Shown here: in pieces, positions 20,681-30,683 of the stretch
How positions within the stretch are numbered: the stretch's first letter is position 1
Layout of the letters: every line of letters starts with the position of its first letter
Assembly: GCA_937927895.1 (NCBI GenBank)
Contig: CALGKA010000013.1
Span: 62,001 to 126,000 of the forward strand
From: an uncultured Granulosicoccaceae bacterium
Lineage (GTDB): Bacteria; Pseudomonadota; Gammaproteobacteria; Granulosicoccales; Granulosicoccaceae
Direction of reading: 5' to 3'
Length of the DNA stretch: 64,000 nucleotides
Program-made: the position numbers and the translations under genes
Notes under the pieces: model-generated
Seen by the model: only the letters and a program-made list of their open reading frames with translations
Told to the model about the DNA's origin: nothing
Databases searched by the model: none

Positions 20681-21925
20681 TTAAGGCAGTAGTTTTTCGC
20701 GTTCAAACAGAGATTCTATGGTCTCTCGTTCTCTGACTAAGTGCATGTCAGTGTCGTCAACAATGACTTCTGCTGCACGCGGGCGTGAATTGTAGTTTGA
20801 GCTCATGGCAAAGCAATAAGCACCGGAAGACATCACAGCGAGCAGATCACCGGCTTGTACACTTAGTGTGCGATCTTTACCGATAAAATCACCCGATTCA
20901 CAAATAGGGCCGACAATATCGTAGCTAGCTTCAGGGGCGCTCGAGGGTTGTACCGGGACAATCTCTTGCCATGCGCTGTACAGCGCTGGACGAATAAGAT
21001 CGTTCATTGCGGCATCTACAATGGCAAAGTTTTTATCTGCGGTATGCTTTAAATAACGTACCTCAGTAAGCAAAATACCAGCATTACCGACAATACTGCG
21101 GCCGGGCTCGACGATAATTTCAACATCGCGATCGCCTAAGACATCGTTAATGGCAGAAGCCCAGGCGGTCAGATCAATAGGGGTTTCATCACGATAGCGA
21201 ATACCCTGGCCACCGCCTAAATCCAGGTGATGGATAGTAATTCCGTATTCTTTAAGTTGATCGCACAGCAATAGAATCCTTCGCAATGCGTCTTGATAAG
21301 GTTCTATTTCAGTCAATTGTGAGCCTATATGGAAGTCCATTCCCAGTACTTCGAGATACGGGCTATCGGCTATTTTTTTGTAGGCATCCAGTGCTGCAGT
21401 GGTATCGATACCAAATTTGTTTTCTTTCAAACCGGTCGATATATAAGGATGAGTGCCTGCGTCTACATCCGGGTTGATGCGCACTGACACCGGCGCCACA
21501 GCCCCATGTGCTTGTGCTACCGACTCAAGCACCTCAATTTCCGATAGAGATTCAATATTAAAGCACTTAATACCCGCTTTAAGTGCGATCGCCATTTCAT
21601 CAGCAGACTTGCCAACCCCTGAAAAGACAACTTTGGCTGGATCACCGCCAGCGGCGATTACTCGCGCAAGCTCACCGCCTGAGACAATGTCAAACCCAGA
21701 CCCGAGCCTGCTGAGTAAATTCAGCACGCCCAGATTAGAATTTGCTTTTAATGCATAGCAGACTAAATGTGGCCGACCGGCAAGTGCTTGGTCGAAGGCG
21801 TGCCAGGCACTTTCTATAGCGGCACGCGAGTACACATACAATGGTGTACCAAATCGTGAAGCTAGTTCACTAGTGGATGTATTTTCTACATACAATTCGC
21901 CATTTTGACGACGATCAAAGGTCAT
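20681..21925 (-). CDS. lysA: Diaminopimelate decarboxylase
   Basis: LVCYALKANSNLGVLNLL (PLP Lys), FDIVSGGEL, FHIGSQLTEIEPY, DLGGGQGIRY, ICESGDFIGKDR. Confidence 0.97.
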   Translation of the reverse strand: MTFDRRQNGELYVENTSTSELASRFGTPLYVYSRAAIESAWHAFDQALAGRPHLVCYALKANSNLGVLNLLSRLGSGFDIVSGGELARVIAAGGDPAKVVFSGVGKSADEMAIALKAGIKCFNIESLSEIEVLESVAQAHGAVAPVSVRINPDVDAGTHPYISTGLKENKFGIDTTAALDAYKKIADSPYLEVLGMDFHIGSQLTEIEPYQDALRRILLLCDQLKEYGITIHHLDLGGGQGIRYRDETPIDLTAWASAINDVLGDRDVEIIVEPGRSIVGNAGILLTEVRYLKHTADKNFAIVDAAMNDLIRPALYSAWQEIVPVQPSSAPEASYDIVGPICESGDFIGKDRTLSVQAGDLLAVMSSGAYCFAMSSNYNSRPRAAEVIVDDTDMHLVRERETIESLFEREKLLP

Positions 21926-22344
21926 TGAGTATTACGCTTCTTCTCTAGCTCTTGCAGTACTGTCAAATCAACCTCTACGCCTTCACTTTGAACATCTTCA
22001 ATGATTGGTAGAACTAACTCTCCAGAAGTTGTCGCCTCTTCTGTACCACCCGGGTTAAGCAGAATGAGCGCATCAGAGGCTTCAATGGTAACCCTATCAA
22101 GCATTATCTCATCGCCCTCAATGTCTGTTGCCGGCACCTCCGGAAGGGCTGGAGGTTTAGCAAGTTCACGTGCGATTTCCTCAGCCGTTTGTACCTCAGG
22201 CCGGGCATCAGGAACGAATAACGGGTTTCTATCTTCCGAACCAGGTAGCGATAGGTCAGATTTAAATCCGCAACCAGCCATTACCGCAACACTTAAAATG
22301 GTCAAAGCCGAAATTCTTAAAGAAGACAATATTTTCGCGTCCAT
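21922..22344 (-). CDS. lptM: LptM (YifL)-like small lipoprotein
   Basis: ORF to 22401; start at MDAKILSSLR (22344) gives a signal peptide with lipobox VMAGCGFKSDLSLP; upstream of lysA. Confidence 0.75.
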   Translation of the reverse strand: MDAKILSSLRISALTILSVAVMAGCGFKSDLSLPGSEDRNPLFVPDARPEVQTAEEIARELAKPPALPEVPATDIEGDEIMLDRVTIEASDALILLNPGGTEEATTSGELVLPIIEDVQSEGVEVDLTVLQELEKKRNTQ

Positions 22345-22459
22345 TGCATACCTCACATTAGTAATAAACGAACGGAAGTATACCGCATACGTACCGCACA
22401 AAAGCTACACACACGGTAACTGGTACAATACGTAAGATTAATTTACAGACAGCTTTAAC

Positions 22460-23131
22460 ATGACAAAACCTTTCGACGGTGTTGAACTCACCACTTCAGA
22501 TTCAGAACCGAAGCATGCTGTTATATGGTTACATGGGCTTGGCGCAGACGGCAATGACTTCGCCCCACTAGTACCAGAGCTAGAGAAGCTCGGCGTGAAA
22601 TCAACACGTTTTATTTTTCCACATGCACCACTACGATCAGTAACCATAAACGCAGGCATGGAAATGCGCGCATGGTATGACATCACCTCTTTGGACTTCG
22701 ATAAGCGCGAACAAGATGAAACCGGAACCCAGGCATCAATGCAAATTGTTCTGGATCTGATACAGCGCGAGATCGAGCGCGGTATAAAACTTGAGAAAAT
22801 AGTCATAGCAGGCTTTTCTCAAGGTGGTGCAATTGCTCTGCACACAGTCACTAGACTTACCGATAAAATAGCCGGCGCAATTGCGCTTTCAACTTATCTT
22901 CCATTAGCTGAAAAACTTAACCACGAAAAATCGCAGCATACCGATATACCTATATTCATGGCGCACGGTGTAGAAGACGATGTCATTAAACTGAAGTACG
23001 CCGAGGCGAGCCGACAACAGCTTGAAGAAAATGGCTATAAGGTTGAATGGCACACATACCAGATGCCACATTCAGTCAATATGCAAGAACTAGAAGATAT
23101 CGCTAAATGGTTAATTTCGAACCTCCATTAA
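22460..23131 (+). CDS. Carboxylesterase / acyl-protein thioesterase-type alpha/beta hydrolase
   Basis: VIWLHGLGADGNDF, FIFPHAPLRSVTINAG, RAWYDI, IAGFSQGGAIALHT, MAHGVEDDV, MPHSV. Confidence 0.93.
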   Translation: MTKPFDGVELTTSDSEPKHAVIWLHGLGADGNDFAPLVPELEKLGVKSTRFIFPHAPLRSVTINAGMEMRAWYDITSLDFDKREQDETGTQASMQIVLDLIQREIERGIKLEKIVIAGFSQGGAIALHTVTRLTDKIAGAIALSTYLPLAEKLNHEKSQHTDIPIFMAHGVEDDVIKLKYAEASRQQLEENGYKVEWHTYQMPHSVNMQELEDIAKWLISNLH

Positions 23132-23143
23132 AACGCTGTAGTG

Positions 23144-23581
23144 CTATTTTTCGCTTAACGGTGGGTTAGAAAAAACAATTTCATCAACACGGCAATCAAC
23201 AGGTGGTTGCCAATTAAGCGAAAGATTAACCGGGCTAGTCGCACGTTTACAGAAGTCGGGCCGACTACGGGTAAGTACATATTCACATTGCGCGGTTTCG
23301 ACTTTAGTAATAATAAAATGTTCGGCTTTAGTACAGCCATTACTCAGCACTCGCATAAAAATAGTTGAACCGCTTAATTCTAGATCCATTTTTTCAAGTG
23401 GTTTTTGCAAAGAATTAGCCTGACTTACATCAATCTTATTTGAGTGATCGGTATTCGTATCACTATGATCTGTAGATTCAAATGGGCCGCTGTCGCAGGC
23501 GTTAACAAGCAAACTTGTTAACAAGACAATAGCGCGCAGCGAGTAAAGACTAGACTTTTGCAGGCGTAGGACCATGATCAA
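23144..23581 (-). CDS. Hypothetical lipoprotein
   Basis: 145 aa; LLTSLLVNACDSG lipobox-like N-terminus. Confidence 0.55.
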   Translation of the reverse strand: MIMVLRLQKSSLYSLRAIVLLTSLLVNACDSGPFESTDHSDTNTDHSNKIDVSQANSLQKPLEKMDLELSGSTIFMRVLSNGCTKAEHFIITKVETAQCEYVLTRSRPDFCKRATSPVNLSLNWQPPVDCRVDEIVFSNPPLSEK

Positions 23582-23629
23582 AATCGCTCAGTATTGGCAC
23601 CAACCGTAATAGCTGGATACACCCAACCA

Positions 23630-25126
23630 TTATAATCGAATACAACGCTTGCAATAACGCGGTGCATACATGAATAAAAGTAGCAACAGTGATAAGTCTA
23701 CACTGCCAGCACCACTAAACCCACTCGCCCCAACGCCAGTCACTAAAATATTGCCCGCAGGCAGTACAGGTTTAGGTTGGTCACCAGAGGCAACTGTCAC
23801 TATTGGTGCATCATCGGTGAGAATATTGATGCCTGTGGTTTCGCTAATCCAATCCATATATGCGCTTACTCTGGTATAAACACCAGGTGGGCTATTTAGA
23901 CTGCCACAGCCTAGCCCGAAACTTGTTATGCCTGCTAGTTGTAGCTCACCATCAACCTCTAACAATAACGGCCCACCGCTATCACCCTGACAAGTGTCAC
24001 GCTGACTCGCCGGTTCGTCTGCACAAAGCTGGTTTTCTTCTACGCTGACGATATAGTCTGGTAAGTTGTTTGCCCGCAGAAAATCATTCCACTGCTGCGC
24101 ACATTGATTGATTGGCGTTAAGGTTAACAGTGCTGAGCGCGGTACCATACTGGTAGTTGAATAACGATTATCTTCTAACGGTTCTCTAACTTGCGTACTA
24201 CCCCACCCAAGCACCAGGGCTTCAGATGATTGCAAGCTCTGACGTCTAACCGTATCAGCACTAGCAATCTTTACCGCGGTATTATTGATAGTTTGAGCAT
24301 CATCGGTCAGTTTTAATAGAGCAATATCAAATCTCGATCCGATGCCCTGCAGCTGATAACTGTTAAAGTGAATCTCAGACACCGTTTGAACGGGCAAGCT
24401 AATTTGGCTCAAATTGTACGCACCGACACTTGCCACAATTTCCCAAGGTAGTTTTTGTCGCATACCATCAGGCGTTTCTTCTAATAGACAATGTGCAGCA
24501 GTCACTAACCATTGATTACCAATGTAAGACGCGCCACATAGAATGCTATTAATTACTCTCGGTTCTACTTTAACCGTTACTCGCGGTTGATCTAATGCGT
24601 TAACTAATAATTGATATGAAAGAAAATCGGCAACATATACTGCCGGTATAACAGGGTTGCCATCAAACATATCGGTACGTGTCATGGCTTCATTACTTCT
24701 GAAAACCGCTGCGACACCCCCACCTAAACTGCAGTTTTCTAATTGCTTAGCAGGCGACAAACCACTTGAAAGTGATGGCGCTGCAATGGAAATAGAACAG
24801 ATTTGACCGGTCACACCCTGACAAACAGTGGTAGCAAAGCCACAATTAACGACATCACCTTCGAAAGATCCATGTACACCATGGCCAAAGTATCTGGCAG
24901 ACGCCTGTAAGCCATTTATAATAATACTTGCAAAACGTCCGGACCGTATCGCGGTCAAGGCAGGATACTGATTGTCAGCAACCAGATTACCATTGACTAT
25001 GGCAATTTCTGATGCGCTATCAAACTCTTCAGCGTGCACTAAGGTCATCGGGCACAGTAGCAATGTCAGCAATAAAGCAAAAGCACGCACATACACTTTT
25101 GAAAAATCCATATTTGTGAACACCAT
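23630..25126 (-). CDS. Secreted S1 (trypsin-like) serine protease with inserted PA-like domain and GlyGly-CTERM-like tail
   Basis: Signal peptide; IVNGNLVADNQYPALTAI; TAAHCLL, DIALLKL, CQGDSGGPLL catalytic motifs; C-terminal GASGFSGAGSVDLSLLLLLFMYAPRYCKRCIRL. Confidence 0.9.
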   Translation of the reverse strand: MVFTNMDFSKVYVRAFALLLTLLLCPMTLVHAEEFDSASEIAIVNGNLVADNQYPALTAIRSGRFASIIINGLQASARYFGHGVHGSFEGDVVNCGFATTVCQGVTGQICSISIAAPSLSSGLSPAKQLENCSLGGGVAAVFRSNEAMTRTDMFDGNPVIPAVYVADFLSYQLLVNALDQPRVTVKVEPRVINSILCGASYIGNQWLVTAAHCLLEETPDGMRQKLPWEIVASVGAYNLSQISLPVQTVSEIHFNSYQLQGIGSRFDIALLKLTDDAQTINNTAVKIASADTVRRQSLQSSEALVLGWGSTQVREPLEDNRYSTTSMVPRSALLTLTPINQCAQQWNDFLRANNLPDYIVSVEENQLCADEPASQRDTCQGDSGGPLLLEVDGELQLAGITSFGLGCGSLNSPPGVYTRVSAYMDWISETTGINILTDDAPIVTVASGDQPKPVLPAGNILVTGVGASGFSGAGSVDLSLLLLLFMYAPRYCKRCIRL

Positions 25127-25368
25127 GACGAAAAACCTAATTAGGTCTCAGCCTGACATGTTGCTGATATTATCAGTTTGAAGCAGCGACCCGGCTCGCA
25201 CAATAGCCGATCAGATCTCAAAAAATAGTAGGTAAAATGAACCAAACCACACAAAATAGAGATCTCAGCAAAGACTTTGAGCTCGGAAAGAGTGTACTTA
25301 AAGCCAGTCTAAAGACTAGCTCTGCTTTATTTTTAGCCGTATGCCAACATGAATTGCCATAAAAACTT

Positions 25369-25851
25369 ATGACACCTGCAATTAAGTTACTGCAAAAACA
25401 AAAGATTGAGTTCACACCACGTGAATACTCTTGTGATGAGGAATCATCAGGCTATGGGATGCAGGCAGTCGATGCTCTTGGGCAAGACCCACAACGAGTA
25501 TTTAAAACCCTACTAGCCTGCATTGATGGCAATGATCGCAAACCAGTGGTGGCATTAATTTCGGTCGCAGACTTACTAGATCTAAAAAAACTAGCCAGTC
25601 ACTTTAAAGGCCGAAAAGCAACTATGGCAGAACCCGCTATCGCTGAAAGAGTCACGGGCTACGTGGTTGGAGGTATTAGTCCGCTTGGACAAAAGCAACT
25701 ACTAAAAACATGCATTGATCAATCTGCTTTTAACTTTGACACAATATTTGTAAGTGGTGGAAAAAGAGGTTTGCAGTTAGAGCTCAAGCCAACCGACCTT
25801 AAAGCGGCAATTCGCGCAAGTACCGCCAATGTTGCAAAACCCATAGTCTAG
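25369..25851 (+). CDS. ybaK: Cys-tRNA(Pro)/Cys-tRNA(Cys) deacylase YbaK/EbsC
   Basis: MTPAIKLLQKQKIEFTPREYSCD...GYGMQAVDALGQDPQRVFKTL; YVVGGISPLGQKQ. Confidence 0.94.
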   Translation: MTPAIKLLQKQKIEFTPREYSCDEESSGYGMQAVDALGQDPQRVFKTLLACIDGNDRKPVVALISVADLLDLKKLASHFKGRKATMAEPAIAERVTGYVVGGISPLGQKQLLKTCIDQSAFNFDTIFVSGGKRGLQLELKPTDLKAAIRASTANVAKPIV

Positions 25852-25881
25852 TAGCGACCAGGCTAGGTTAAATCAATCGCG

Positions 25882-27009
25882 TTATAACTTATCTATAATG
25901 CTATGAATTGCCGCAACACATGAAGCACCTAACTTTTTAGAGCGCTCACCGGACCAGCCTTTTATAGGATCAGGAATCTCTATGTTGTCTTTAAATGGCA
26001 TTTCTAATGTCATTGCAGGGCACGCAAATTGTTCGGCTATATAACTACTGCATATGCCATAGTTGGCAGCCTTAGGCGGGGTAATTGGGTAGCCCACTGT
26101 TGTTTGAAAATCTGGGTTAATGCTCATTAGGTGACTCTTAAAAAGCTCTTGTAACTCTTTACGTTCGGCAGTCCATGAATGAATACCTTCAGTACCTGCG
26201 ATAAAGTTATACGGCAATGCTTCATCACCATGAACGTCTAAATTGAAGCTCACCCCTGTTTCACGCATTTTCTGTAACACATAAAACACTTCTGGAGATT
26301 GTTCTAAGGTGCTTTTATTCCACTCCCGATTAAGGTTAATGCCGAAAGCGTTAGTTCTTAAATGACCACGGAAGCTGCCATCTGGATTCATATTCGGCAC
26401 TACTAAAAACTCTGCATAATCTAACAATGTGCATGACACTGCATCAGTACTATCCAATAGACGATTAAGATAACCTTCCATCCACCACTGCGCCATTGGC
26501 TCACCAGGGTGTTGTCTGGCAATTGCCCAAATCTTCAACGGCTTTTCAACGCTTCCAATCCTAATCAGGTCTATATCTCTGCCATCAAGAGTTTTACCTA
26601 TTACTTCAACCGCTGCTTTGGAAGAGACTGCACAGCGGGCTATTAGATCATCATGGCGTTGTAAGGAATATGGCGTAAAATAGGCAAACCAGACTGTGTC
26701 TGAGTCTGTGTTTAAAGAGAAACTTAATACGTCATTGCTAAATGAGGTATCAATTCGGAACCACTCTTTTCGATCATAGCTTGCCACCACACGATAATCT
26801 TTCCAACCATTTGGGTATGATGATGAACCAGCATTATCTATGTGCAATTGATAATGATTGCCCGCCGTAGCTGTCATTCGAAAGTAAAACCACTGGTAAA
26901 ATTCACCACCGGCATCGGGCACAATATTCAATCGAATGTTGTCAGCACTATCACAACTTAGGCATTCAATATTGCCACCATCAAACTGACTGCTAATCAC
27001 TACAGCCAT
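25882..27009 (-). CDS. M14-family metallocarboxypeptidase (cytosolic carboxypeptidase-like)
   Basis: N-terminal FYQWFYFRMT..., AIARQHPGEPMAQWWMEG (HxxE), VVPNMNPDGSFRGHLRTNAFGINLNREW, FNLDVHGDE. Confidence 0.92.
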   Translation of the reverse strand: MAVVISSQFDGGNIECLSCDSADNIRLNIVPDAGGEFYQWFYFRMTATAGNHYQLHIDNAGSSSYPNGWKDYRVVASYDRKEWFRIDTSFSNDVLSFSLNTDSDTVWFAYFTPYSLQRHDDLIARCAVSSKAAVEVIGKTLDGRDIDLIRIGSVEKPLKIWAIARQHPGEPMAQWWMEGYLNRLLDSTDAVSCTLLDYAEFLVVPNMNPDGSFRGHLRTNAFGINLNREWNKSTLEQSPEVFYVLQKMRETGVSFNLDVHGDEALPYNFIAGTEGIHSWTAERKELQELFKSHLMSINPDFQTTVGYPITPPKAANYGICSSYIAEQFACPAMTLEMPFKDNIEIPDPIKGWSGERSKKLGASCVAAIHSIIDKL

Positions 27010-27043
27010 TGTAGATCCAGGTTAATTGCTGCTAGTGCAAGTG

Positions 27044-28972
27044 TTATGACAAAGATTCTATATGTTCAAGGATCGCGCTGGCATCAGCCTCGTCAGGCAT
27101 ACGCCAATCACCACGTGGAGATAAACTCACACTACCGACTTTTGGGCCCGATGGCAGGGTGGTGCGTTTGAATTGATGCATATAGAAGCGTTTAAAAAAC
27201 AACGCCAACCATTTTTTAATGGTTCCACGATCGTATTTTTCTTTAAACGCCAGCTGCGCCAGAGCATAAATTTTCTCAGCGTTAAACCCATTACGTAAAT
27301 AGTGGTAGATGAAAAAATCATGTAGCTCGTAAGGTCCAATTATAGATTCAGTATGATGCGCGACTTCATCATTGGCATTATCTTTAGCGGGTACCAGCTC
27401 AGGTGAAATGGGTGTATCCAAAATGCGTAAAAGTGCTTCAGACAACGCTTTATCGGCACGATGAGTCGCATACCAACGCACCAAATAGATCACCAAGGTT
27501 TTCGGCACACTCGCATTAACGTTATAGCTCGACATCTGATCAGCGTTATAGGTACACCAACCAAGCGCAAGCTCTGAAAGATCACCTGTACCGACCACAA
27601 TACCGTCCATTTGATTAGCTAGATCAAACAATATTTGTGTGCGTTCCCGTGCTTGAGCGTTTTCAAACACGACATCGTGTTCACCACCGTGTGATAAATC
27701 TTTTAAATGCTGCTCGACCGAGGCATCTATACGAACTTCTTTTAGATTCGCACCAGCAGATGATGCCAACATTCGAGCACTATCAAGTGTGTGCTCACTG
27801 GTAGCGGGGCCCGGTAGAGTAATTGCACACAGTGCGCTTCGGTCTTTATCGAGCAATGCCAGGGCATCCAGGCAAACCAAAAACGCCAGTGTTGAATCAA
27901 GTCCACCCGAAACCCCTAATATCAAGGTTTTTGAGTACGCCGCCATCATGCGACGGGCAAGCCCGGTACTTTGTATTTTTAAAATCTCGCTGGCGCGTTC
28001 ACCAAACTCTAGCTCATCACCTGGAACAAACGGTTTTGAGTCAAAGTGTCGCTGTAGTTGTTTAAGCGTTGCTCTAGTGCCCTTGCCGTTAAACCTGTAG
28101 GGCGTTGGTCGTTCGCTATTGGCAAAAGTGCCATTTTTTGAGCGATCATGCCTGAGCTTCTGCCAATCAAATTCGCAAATTATCTGACTACCAGCTAAAT
28201 TAAAACGCTCAGATTCCTGTAGCAGAACGCCGTTTTCGGCAAACATATTATGGCCGCCAAAAACAATATCCTTAGTGGATTCTGTAGGGCCACTGGCAGC
28301 ATATAGATAAGCACAAACACCTTGAGCGCTGGCCATGCGAATCAGATCGCGTCGGTAATTGGCCTTTGATACCAGCTCATTACTGGCAGACAAATTAACG
28401 ATTAACTCAGCGCCTGCTCTGACATGAGACATAGAGGGAGGCGCCGGTGCCCATAAGTCTTCGCATATTTCTATAGCGAAAGAAGATTCACCTAACGCGA
28501 AAAGTTGCTCAGCAGCCATGACAAATTCGCCAAGCACCGGGTGTTCAATACACTGTTCTATGCCCTGCCCTGATACGAACCAACGCTTATCATAGAATTC
28601 ACCGTAATTAGGATGGGATGTCTTTGGTACCGCTCCAAGGACTTGGCCATACTGACAGACAAAACCCGCATTTAATAACCGGCCATCTTTGAGCCGCCAA
28701 GGGGCACCCACCACAACGATACGTTCATCAGTGGCGCTGGCGATTTGACATAAAGCCTCTTCACACTGATCAATCATGGATTGATTGAAAAAAAGATCTT
28801 CGCAGGTATAGCCGCTGATACTCAGCTCTGGAAAGAGTATAAGTGAGGCATCGGCAAAATCCGGATCTCGAATGCACTCTATAATTCTCTGAGCATTACG
28901 TTTAGGATTGCCAATCGCTACCACCGGTGCAACGGCGGCAAGTCGGATAAAGCCATAATCTGCATAATTCAT
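27044..28972 (-). CDS. nadE: Glutamine-dependent NAD(+) synthase
   Basis: Nitrilase-like N-term (LFPELSISGYTCEDLF, VPKTSHPNYGEFYDKRWF, ICEDLWAP) plus synthase ILGVSGGLDSTLAFLV, VGTGDLSELALGWCTY. Confidence 0.96.
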   Translation of the reverse strand: MNYADYGFIRLAAVAPVVAIGNPKRNAQRIIECIRDPDFADASLILFPELSISGYTCEDLFFNQSMIDQCEEALCQIASATDERIVVVGAPWRLKDGRLLNAGFVCQYGQVLGAVPKTSHPNYGEFYDKRWFVSGQGIEQCIEHPVLGEFVMAAEQLFALGESSFAIEICEDLWAPAPPSMSHVRAGAELIVNLSASNELVSKANYRRDLIRMASAQGVCAYLYAASGPTESTKDIVFGGHNMFAENGVLLQESERFNLAGSQIICEFDWQKLRHDRSKNGTFANSERPTPYRFNGKGTRATLKQLQRHFDSKPFVPGDELEFGERASEILKIQSTGLARRMMAAYSKTLILGVSGGLDSTLAFLVCLDALALLDKDRSALCAITLPGPATSEHTLDSARMLASSAGANLKEVRIDASVEQHLKDLSHGGEHDVVFENAQARERTQILFDLANQMDGIVVGTGDLSELALGWCTYNADQMSSYNVNASVPKTLVIYLVRWYATHRADKALSEALLRILDTPISPELVPAKDNANDEVAHHTESIIGPYELHDFFIYHYLRNGFNAEKIYALAQLAFKEKYDRGTIKKWLALFFKRFYMHQFKRTTLPSGPKVGSVSLSPRGDWRMPDEADASAILEHIESLS

Positions 28973-29179
28973 GCGTATATTCTAGCGCGGTTTGCCCAAA
29001 TGGAATCCAAACCAGAGTGTTTTTATGAAGATTTAGTCAATTCAGGCGGTTTGGTAAGTATTAGACCACCTATCCATCGACATACAATCGCAGCATGGAA
29101 CATAGGTGTGCCTTACAACGGCAACATCAATTAATTTGAAATCTGCCTTGATCGGGCCTACAGCAACTAGTCTCAAACC

Positions 29180-30631
29180 ATGACAACAAAAGAATACGAC
29201 ACCATAGTAATTGGCTCTGGCCCCGCTGGTGAGGGCGCGTCGATGAAGCTTGCCAAGACAGGCCAAAATGTAGCGATGATTGAACACTATCGTGAAGTCG
29301 GTGGTGGTTGCACCCATTGGGGCACTATCCCCAGTAAATCATTGCGTCACTCTGTTCAAATGGTCAGCCGATTTCGCCAGGACCCAATTTTCAGACGAAT
29401 AGCAGGCCATGTCGATGTCACTTGGCAGGAGCTGGTCAAATCTGCGCAGTCAGTGATAGAAGATCAAGTCTCGATGCGTGAAAGTTTCTATTTTAGAAAC
29501 CGGGTTGAATTACACCGCGGTTCGGCAAGCTTTATTGATCCCAACACTGTACGGGTGGTTTCAAAAAACGGCAGCGAAGAGATTTGCAAAGCAAAGAACA
29601 TAGTCATCGCCACTGGCTCTATTCCATACCAACCCGATGATGTTGATTTCAGGCACCCCAGAATTTGCGATAGTGACACGATTCTTGGCATCGACTTCGT
29701 TCCTAGATCTATCATTATCTATGGCGCAGGTGTTATCGGTTGCGAGTACGCCTCAATCTTTGGCAACCTTGGCGTTAAGGTTGATCTGGTCAATACCCGT
29801 GACCGATTACTATCGTTTTTAGACGGCGAAATTACCGATGCACTCGGTTACCACTTCCGCGAAATAGGTGTCACGGTGCGCAGTAATGAAACCTATTCTT
29901 CTATATCCGCCGATGATGATTCAGTCGTTATTGATCTCCAGAGTGGAAAGCGTTTTAAAGCTGATGCTATCTTGTGGGCCAATGGTCGCTCCGGTGCTAC
30001 CGATAAACTAAAACTCGAAAATGCCGGCATAACGCCTAACAATCGAAAACAAATTGAAGTCGATGAATATTATCGTTCTTCTGTACCGCATATTTATGCA
30101 GTCGGTGATGTGGTCGGGGCTCCCGGGCTTGCAAGTGCCGGTTATGATCAAGGCCGCTTTGCAGGTACGCATATTGGTGAAGGTGAATGCGATACACGTT
30201 TAATCAGTGATATCCCGACAGGCATCTATACTGACCCCGAAATCAGCTCTATAGGCCTAACAGAAGCCGAACTTACAGAACAAAAAATACCTTATGAAGT
30301 AGGCCGATCACTGTTCCGGTCTATTGCCCGCGCGCAAATTACAGGGCAAACCACGGGCATGTTAAAAATATTGTTTAATACCCAAACCCTTGAAATTCTG
30401 GGCATTCACTGTTTTGGCAACCAGTCATCTGAGATTATTCATATTGGCCAGGCCATCATGCGCCAACCAGGTGGGGGCAATCGCGTCACCTACTTTACCG
30501 AGAATACATTTAACTACCCGACCATGGCTGAAGCGTATCGTGTTGCAGCCCTTAACGGCTTAAACCGAATTCAATGGCAGGAAATCAACGATACGCCGCC
30601 CGATACTGATGAAGTGATCGGTGAAATCTAA
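29180..30631 (+). CDS. sthA: Soluble pyridine nucleotide transhydrogenase
   Basis: [99 protein letters not shown]. Confidence 0.96.
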   Translation: MTTKEYDTIVIGSGPAGEGASMKLAKTGQNVAMIEHYREVGGGCTHWGTIPSKSLRHSVQMVSRFRQDPIFRRIAGHVDVTWQELVKSAQSVIEDQVSMRESFYFRNRVELHRGSASFIDPNTVRVVSKNGSEEICKAKNIVIATGSIPYQPDDVDFRHPRICDSDTILGIDFVPRSIIIYGAGVIGCEYASIFGNLGVKVDLVNTRDRLLSFLDGEITDALGYHFREIGVTVRSNETYSSISADDDSVVIDLQSGKRFKADAILWANGRSGATDKLKLENAGITPNNRKQIEVDEYYRSSVPHIYAVGDVVGAPGLASAGYDQGRFAGTHIGEGECDTRLISDIPTGIYTDPEISSIGLTEAELTEQKIPYEVGRSLFRSIARAQITGQTTGMLKILFNTQTLEILGIHCFGNQSSEIIHIGQAIMRQPGGGNRVTYFTENTFNYPTMAEAYRVAALNGLNRIQWQEINDTPPDTDEVIGEI

Positions 30632-30636
30632 CGTAA

Positions 30637-30667
30637 AAAAAGCCCCTTACAACTACCAGGGGCTTTT
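30637..30667. terminator. Bidirectional intrinsic terminator between sthA and argH
   Basis: AAAAGCCCCT-tacaactacc(c)-AGGGGCTTTT inverted repeat with A and T tracts between convergent genes. Confidence 0.9.
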
Positions 30668-30683
30668 CTAAAGATGCTTGCCA

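Noticed and set aside
29042-29317. 91 aa minus ORF over the sthA start
   Set aside because: Overlaps the FAD-binding N-terminus of sthA; spurious.
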